From the NCBI GenBank assembly GCA_046263055.1, contig JBHELO010000080.1:1-10308 (forward strand): a stretch of DNA of 10,308 nt, written 5' to 3'. This document shows, in pieces, positions 6,319 to 10,308 of this stretch; the stretch's first letter is position 1, and each line of letters opens with the position of its first letter. The position numbers and the translations under genes are program-made. Below the pieces are notes generated by a model. It did no database searches, was not told the DNA's origin, and worked only from the letters and a program-made list of their open reading frames with translations. This DNA comes from DATAQC01 sp046263055. GTDB taxonomy: Bacteria > Actinomycetota > Acidimicrobiia > Acidimicrobiales > AC-14.

Positions 6319-6324
6319 TACCGT
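6319..6324 (+). promoter_or_regulatory. Leaderless-type -10 box for the helicase gene
   Basis: TACCGT (TANNNT) lies exactly six bases before ATG 6331, in the 64-base gap after the methyltransferase gene. No Shine-Dalgarno sequence intervenes. The geometry is identical to that before the LLM gene at 1254-1266. No convincing -35 hexamer was found 16-18 bases upstream. Confidence 0.45.
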
Positions 6325-6330
6325 GCGCCC

Positions 6331-8964
6331 ATGAGCTTCCCGGGGCCCGACGTCTTGGGCCGGGGCCTGGTGGTGGGGCCGGGGGCCGATGTGCCCGCCG
6401 GGTGGGAGAGCGTCGAGCGGGTGGCGGTGGACGAGGCGGCGCTGGCCGACCCGGGGGCCGCCCTCGCCGCCCTCCAGGGGGCGTGGTCGGGACGCCACCG
6501 GGTGGTGGTGGAGCTGGCCGTCCCTTCCGAGCACCTGCGCGAACCGGAGTCCGAACACCGACCCCCGTTCGAGCTGGGCCCGGGCCACGACCTCGCCCGC
6601 GAGCGGCTCCAGTTCCTGGTGTGGGCCAACACCTACGACGGCCGGCGGCCCGACCAGGAGCCGGTGTGGTGGCATGGCGTGCGGGCCGGGCGCCTCGACC
6701 CGGGGGCGGCGCCCGGTGGCCCCGCCGACCTGGTGCTGGGTGACGGCCGGGCAGTGTGGTGCGACGGCGGGCCCCGCCAGCCGCTTCCCCTGGAACACGG
6801 CGTGATCCATCGCGACTCCATCGACGCCGGCCTCCTCACCGTCGGGTCCGACCGCCCGCCGGGCGCCGAGTTGGCCCCCGACCAGCTGGCCGCCGTCACC
6901 CATCCCGGCGGGCCGGCCCGCATCATCGCCCCCGCCGGCTCGGGCAAGACCCGGGTGCTGACCGAGCGGCTCCGCCACCTCCTGGCCGACCAGGGTCACG
7001 AGGCCGGGCTGCTCACCGCCGTCGCCTACAACGTCAAGGCGGCCGACGAGCTCCGCGAGCGGCTCGCCGACCTTCCCACTCGACCCGCCATCCGCACCCT
7101 CAACTCCCTGGGCCTGTCGATCTGCTCTCTCGTGAGCGGTCCCCGGGTCATCGAGGAGCGGGAAGCCCGAACCCTGGTGGAAAAGGTGGTCAAGGTCCGC
7201 CACCGCGCCAACGCCGACCCCCTGGCGCCCTACCTGGACGCCCTGTCGCTCATCCGCCTGGGGCTGGTGGACCCGGCCGACGCCGAGGCCCGCATCCCCG
7301 ACGCCGCCGGGGTGGCCGACGCCTTCCCCACCTACCGGGCCCTTCTGGCCGAGCGCAACCTGGTGGACTTCGACGAGCAGATCTACCGGGCCGTCACCAT
7401 CCTCCTGGCCGATCCCCGGACCCGGGCCCGGGCCCGGGCGTCCACCAAGACGCTGCTGGTTGACGAGTTCCAGGACCTGACCCCCGCCCACGTGCTCCTG
7501 ATCCGGTTGCTGGCCGGCCCGTCGGCGTCGGTGTTCGGCGTGGGCGACGACGACCAGGTCATCTACGGCTACGCGGGCGCCGACCCCGGGTTCCTGATCG
7601 ACTTCCCCCGGTACTTCCCGGGGGCGGCCGCCTACGACCTGACCGTCAACTACCGCTGCCCGCCGACGGTGGTGGCGGCCGCCGCCACCCTGCTGGGCTA
7701 CAACCGCCGGCGCCTGGCCAAGGAGATCGTCCCGTCCCCGGGCCGGGCGGAGGCCACCGGCGCGCTCGAAGTGTGCCCGGTCCCCGACTTGTCGGCGGCC
7801 GTCCTCGAGCGGGTACGGGCGTGGCTCGGCGACGGTGCTGACCCCACGACGGTGGCCGTCCTGGCCCGGGTCAACTCGGTGCTGCTTCCCGTGCAGGTCA
7901 CCCTGACCGAGGCCGGCGTGCCCTGCGCCCGGGCGGTGGGGCCCGAGGTCCTGGCCCGCACCGGCTCGGCGGCCGCCCTGGCCTGGCTGCGGATGGGCCT
8001 GGAGCCGGCCGACATCGCCGGCGCCGACGTGGCCGCCACGGTGCGCCGGCCGTCGCGCAAGATCGCCCGCAACGTGCTCGAGATGATGACCCGCCGCCCC
8101 CGGACGTCGGTGCCCGACCTGCGTCGTCTGGCCGACTGGCTCTCCGGTGACGACTCCGAACGGGTGGCCGGCTACGTGGACGACATCGAGGCGGTGGCCG
8201 ACGCCGCCGCCGGCGGCGACACGGCGTCGGTGCTGGCCGTCATCCGCACCGGCGTCGGCCTGGACGAGGCGGTGGACGCGTTGGACGGCTCCCGTGGCGC
8301 CGTCGACCGCTCGGCCCACGGCGACGACCTCTGGGCACTCGAGCAGGTGGCCGCCCTGCACCCCGACCCCGCCACCTTCGAGCCGTGGCTGCGGGCCACG
8401 CTCGACGCCACCGCCGGCGAGGGCGTCCACCTGTCCACCGTCCACCGGGTGAAGGGACGAGAGTGGCCCCGGGTCATCGTGTTCGGCGCATCGGCCGGTC
8501 TGTTCCCCCACCGCCTGGCCGACGACGTGGAGGAGGAGCGCCGCGTCTTCCACGTGGCCGTGACCCGAGCCGCGGAGACGGCCGTCGTGGTGGCCGACGG
8601 GGCGCGGCCCTCACCCTTCCTGGCCGAACTGGCGGGCACCGCCGCCGCCCCGGCCGCTGCTCCGCCCCGGATCTCCGCTGCTCCCGGCGCCGGGAGCGGC
8701 CGGCGGCCGGCGGTCCCGCCCCTCGCCCTCAGCCCCGGGGCGGAGCGGACGTTCGAGGCCCTGCGGGCCTGGCGGACCGAGCAGGCCCGCAGGGAGAAGA
8801 GGGTGCCCTACGTGGTCATGACCGACGCCCACCTCCGGGGCATCGCCGAGCGGGCCCCGGCCACCCTGGTGGCCCTGGCGCGCTGCCCGGGCATCGGCCC
8901 GGTCAAGCTCGACCGCTACGGCGACGACATCCTGCGCGTCCTGGAGCAGGCCGCCGGCGGCTGA
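6331..8964 (+). CDS. SF1A (UvrD/Rep) DNA helicase with C-terminal HRDC domain and novel N-terminal region
   Basis: An 877-residue ATP-dependent 3'-5' DNA helicase. All SF1 motifs are present: Q motif Gln185; Walker A APAGSGKT (200-207, Lys206); Walker B LLVDEFQD (Asp378-Glu379); motif III GDDDQVIYGYAGA (Gln409); motif IV NYRCP (440-444); motif V LSTVHRVKGREW (701-712); motif VI HVAVTRA (741-747, Arg746). A Pro/Ala linker (about 770-798) leads to an HRDC domain (about 805-873, including LARCPGIGPVKLDRYGDDIL), as in mycobacterial UvrD2. UvrD2-like enzymes unwind DNA in repair or replication. Unlike mycobacterial UvrD2 (about 700 residues), this protein has about 180 residues before the motor. 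They include LQFLVWANTYDGRRPDQEPV and ADLVLGDGRAVWCDGGPRQP, and I cannot assign them. The start ATG 6331 is supported by a TACCGT box six bases upstream. Confidence 0.92.
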   Translation: MSFPGPDVLGRGLVVGPGADVPAGWESVERVAVDEAALADPGAALAALQGAWSGRHRVVVELAVPSEHLREPESEHRPPFELGPGHDLARERLQFLVWANTYDGRRPDQEPVWWHGVRAGRLDPGAAPGGPADLVLGDGRAVWCDGGPRQPLPLEHGVIHRDSIDAGLLTVGSDRPPGAELAPDQLAAVTHPGGPARIIAPAGSGKTRVLTERLRHLLADQGHEAGLLTAVAYNVKAADELRERLADLPTRPAIRTLNSLGLSICSLVSGPRVIEEREARTLVEKVVKVRHRANADPLAPYLDALSLIRLGLVDPADAEARIPDAAGVADAFPTYRALLAERNLVDFDEQIYRAVTILLADPRTRARARASTKTLLVDEFQDLTPAHVLLIRLLAGPSASVFGVGDDDQVIYGYAGADPGFLIDFPRYFPGAAAYDLTVNYRCPPTVVAAAATLLGYNRRRLAKEIVPSPGRAEATGALEVCPVPDLSAAVLERVRAWLGDGADPTTVAVLARVNSVLLPVQVTLTEAGVPCARAVGPEVLARTGSAAALAWLRMGLEPADIAGADVAATVRRPSRKIARNVLEMMTRRPRTSVPDLRRLADWLSGDDSERVAGYVDDIEAVADAAAGGDTASVLAVIRTGVGLDEAVDALDGSRGAVDRSAHGDDLWALEQVAALHPDPATFEPWLRATLDATAGEGVHLSTVHRVKGREWPRVIVFGASAGLFPHRLADDVEEERRVFHVAVTRAAETAVVVADGARPSPFLAELAGTAAAPAAAPPRISAAPGAGSGRRPAVPPLALSPGAERTFEALRAWRTEQARREKRVPYVVMTDAHLRGIAERAPATLVALARCPGIGPVKLDRYGDDILRVLEQAAGG

Positions 8965-8982
8965 GCCCTCTCTCCGGCCCGC

Positions 8983-9022
8983 GAGCGGCGCTGGCGCACC
9001 GAAGAGCCGAGCGGAGTGGCGC
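8983..9022 (+). repeat. Short imperfect direct repeat downstream of the helicase gene
   Basis: GAGCGGCGCTGGCGC (8983-8997) and GAGCGGAGTGGCGC (9009-9022) differ by one substitution and one indel and are separated by 11 bases. They occupy the convergent gap between the helicase and hydrogenase stops. They may be a remnant of a dispersed intergenic repeat or part of the termination region. The function is unknown. Confidence 0.4.
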
Positions 9023-9029
9023 GGACGCG

Positions 9030-9061
9030 CACCGGCCCCCCGGATGTCCGGGGGACCGGTG
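9030..9061 (-). terminator. Strong hairpin between convergent helicase and hydrogenase genes
   Basis: Fifteen-base arms at 9030-9044 and 9047-9061 match at 14 positions, leaving a four-base ATGT loop once the innermost pair opens. The single exception (9036 versus 9055) is a C-A mismatch in plus-strand RNA but a G·U pair in minus-strand RNA. The hairpin is therefore fully paired for transcripts leaving the hydrogenase gene, whose stop is 24 bases away. No U-run follows, as is common in actinobacteria. It may stop helicase transcripts too. Confidence 0.65.
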
Positions 9062-9084
9062 TCCCAGCTCGGTCGTGGGGCGAG

Positions 9085-10308
9085 CTACTCCAGCGTGCAC
9101 CCGCAGGAGTTGACCTCCCGCACGATGGTGCCCCGCCCAGTGTCCATGTGGGTGGTGCAGGGCATGCAGGGGTCGAAGCTGCGGATGGCCCGCAGGACGT
9201 CGATGCCCTTGACCTGGTCGTCGGGGACCGACTCCAAAAGCGGGGTGTCGACGATGGCCTGCTCGTAGGGGCCGAGGCCACCGAAGGGGTCGGTGGGAGC
9301 GGCGTTGAGGGTGGAGGGGGTGGTGATCTGGTAGTTGACGATCTTGCCCTTGTCGATGATCTCGTGGTGGACGAGCCATCCCCGGCCCGCCTCCCAAAAG
9401 CCCACCGCCACCCGCTCGTCGCGGGGGATGCGGAAGGGGGTGTGGACCTTGGTCTCCCCCCGCCGCCAGTACTCGAACGCCTTGAGCAGGCAGTTCATGC
9501 CGATGACGGCGGTGAAGGCGCAGGCGTAGGACCGGGCCCGGTTGCGCTCCAGGGCGTTGATGGTGCGGGGCACGGGCCAGAACAGCTCGGTCTCGGGCAG
9601 GGCGTAGCGGGGCAGGATCATGCGCAGCCCGTCGCCGGTGGCCTCGAAGAACGGGTTGTCGGGCGTGGAGCCCGACAGGGCCGTGGTCCACATGCGCCCG
9701 TAGGTACCCGTCTCCACCACCTGGCGGTCCCAGCGGGGCGCCGTGTCCCAGGTGTACTTGTCCTTGAACGACGTGGCCGTGGGCCGGGGGATGGTGGTCT
9801 TGTTCCACGGGTGGTAGGGGCTGATGGGGTTGCCCAGGGGGTCGGTGCGGTAGCGCTGGGGTCCGGTCTTGGTCCAGTCGTCGTAGAAGGAGTGCTCGAT
9901 GAACTCCTCGAAGCCCATGTTGATGTCGGTGAGCTTGGTGGTGCGCAGGGTGCCGTTGATGATGATGCCGGGCATGGCCCAGCGCCGGTCGCCCCACTCG
10001 TTGCAGTTGGCGTAGGTGGCGTCGTAGGCCTCCGAGTCGTCCCAGATGCCGGTCTGGGCCAGGTTCATGGGACGGGCCCCCACCAGCTCGTAGTCGGGGT
10101 TGGCCTCGAAGAAGAAGTCCATCACGTCGTCCCAGATGCGACAGATCACCTTGCACCAGTCGATGATCTTGCCCAGCTGGGCGTAGTACTCGTTGAACGA
10201 CGTGGTGGTGATGGTGGTGGACATGCCCCCGGGGACGATGGTGGAGGGGTGGGGGTACTTGCCGTACATGAGCATGCACATGATGCGCCCCACCCGGGTC
10301 CACTCCAG
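9085..10308 (-). CDS. hhyL: NiFe-hydrogenase large subunit, group 1h (Hhy, high-affinity) type, N-terminus off window
   Basis: This is the C-terminal 407 residues of the catalytic subunit, reading in from the right edge. The C-terminal nickel-ligand motif DPCMPCTTH is at 9174-9148. The YGKYPHPSTIVPGGMSTT and FNEYYAQLGKIIDW segments, ARPMNLAQTGIWDDSEAYDA, TDPLGNPISPYHPWN and LPETELFWPVP match my recollection of actinobacterial group 1h enzymes, which oxidise atmospheric H2 to feed respiration. The N-terminal RxCGxC motif is beyond the window; roughly 120-130 residues are missing. After the His of the motif, 20 residues ending in NSCGCTLE remain. They should be removed by a maturation endopeptidase after Ni insertion. 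The small subunit is expected upstream, off the right edge. No premature stop is seen. Family membership is firm; the subgroup (1h versus related lineages such as 1l) is less certain. Confidence 0.9.
   Translation of the reverse strand: MEWTRVGRIMCMLMYGKYPHPSTIVPGGMSTTITTTSFNEYYAQLGKIIDWCKVICRIWDDVMDFFFEANPDYELVGARPMNLAQTGIWDDSEAYDATYANCNEWGDRRWAMPGIIINGTLRTTKLTDINMGFEEFIEHSFYDDWTKTGPQRYRTDPLGNPISPYHPWNKTTIPRPTATSFKDKYTWDTAPRWDRQVVETGTYGRMWTTALSGSTPDNPFFEATGDGLRMILPRYALPETELFWPVPRTINALERNRARSYACAFTAVIGMNCLLKAFEYWRRGETKVHTPFRIPRDERVAVGFWEAGRGWLVHHEIIDKGKIVNYQITTPSTLNAAPTDPFGGLGPYEQAIVDTPLLESVPDDQVKGIDVLRAIRSFDPCMPCTTHMDTGRGTIVREVNSCGCTLE

Noticed and set aside
6115..8553. Very long minus-strand open frame opposite the helicase gene.
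   Set aside because: The composition (His/Gly/Arg/Pro-rich, no recognisable domain) is that of a shadow frame; the plus strand encodes an intact helicase with all motifs.
10201..10224. GTG/GGT-rich simple repeat near the right end.
   Set aside because: It encodes the Thr-rich MSTTITTTS segment that belongs to the hydrogenase family at this place, so it is coding constraint rather than a separate repeat.
8903..10303. Second long minus-strand frame overlapping the hydrogenase gene.
   Set aside because: It is His/Pro/Arg-rich with no domain, while the other frame encodes a clear hydrogenase large subunit.
1..10308. CRISPR arrays, phage-defence cassettes, insertion sequences or integration sites.
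   Set aside because: No regularly spaced repeats, transposase or integrase motifs, terminal inverted repeats or tRNA-end duplications were found; the gene content is mostly core or metabolic.

Overview
The window is very GC-rich, densely packed DNA with strong G/C preference at third codon positions. It most likely comes from a member of the Actinomycetota. A WhiB-family iron-sulfur regulator (a family confined to this phylum and its phages), an F420-type luciferase-like oxidoreductase, a UvrD-type helicase ending in an HRDC domain, an Hhy-type (group 1h) NiFe-hydrogenase and apparent leaderless promoters all fit. The overall mix suggests the class Acidimicrobiia or a relative, but that rank is an inference from gene content. 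No tRNA, rRNA, CRISPR array, insertion sequence or phage gene was seen.

Layout from left to right. Bases 2-235 are the last codons of ftsH (membrane AAA+ metalloprotease). A 109-base spacer with a hairpin leads into a small whiB-like gene (345-656), followed by a mug-type mismatch uracil/thymine-DNA glycosylase (691-1209). A probable leaderless promoter then drives a two-gene unit: an F420-type LLM oxidoreductase (1266-2207) and a pdxH-like pyridoxamine-phosphate oxidase (2215-2832). The pdxH product has altered phosphate-site residues. On the minus strand follow a 99-residue protein of unknown function (2908-3207) and cysQ (3310-4053).

A divergent promoter region (4054-4182) separates cysQ from a plus-strand pair that overlaps by four bases. 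The pair is a polytopic PIG-V-like mannosyltransferase (4183-5502) and a class I SAM-dependent methyltransferase (5499-6266), plausibly acting on the same envelope lipid or glycan pathway. A second leaderless-type promoter starts a large SF1A helicase with HRDC domain (6331-8964), which carries an N-terminal region of about 180 residues that I cannot assign. After a convergent intergenic region with a short direct repeat and a strong hairpin, the minus strand carries the C-terminal three quarters of the hydrogenase large subunit (9085-10308, running off the right edge).

No wholly new multi-gene system is evident. The features that most deserve a second look are the helicase N-terminal domain, the non-canonical PdxH active site, the hydrogenase C-terminal tail, the unknown 99-residue protein, the mannosyltransferase-methyltransferase pair, and the repeated TANNNT element placed 6-7 bases before start codons.
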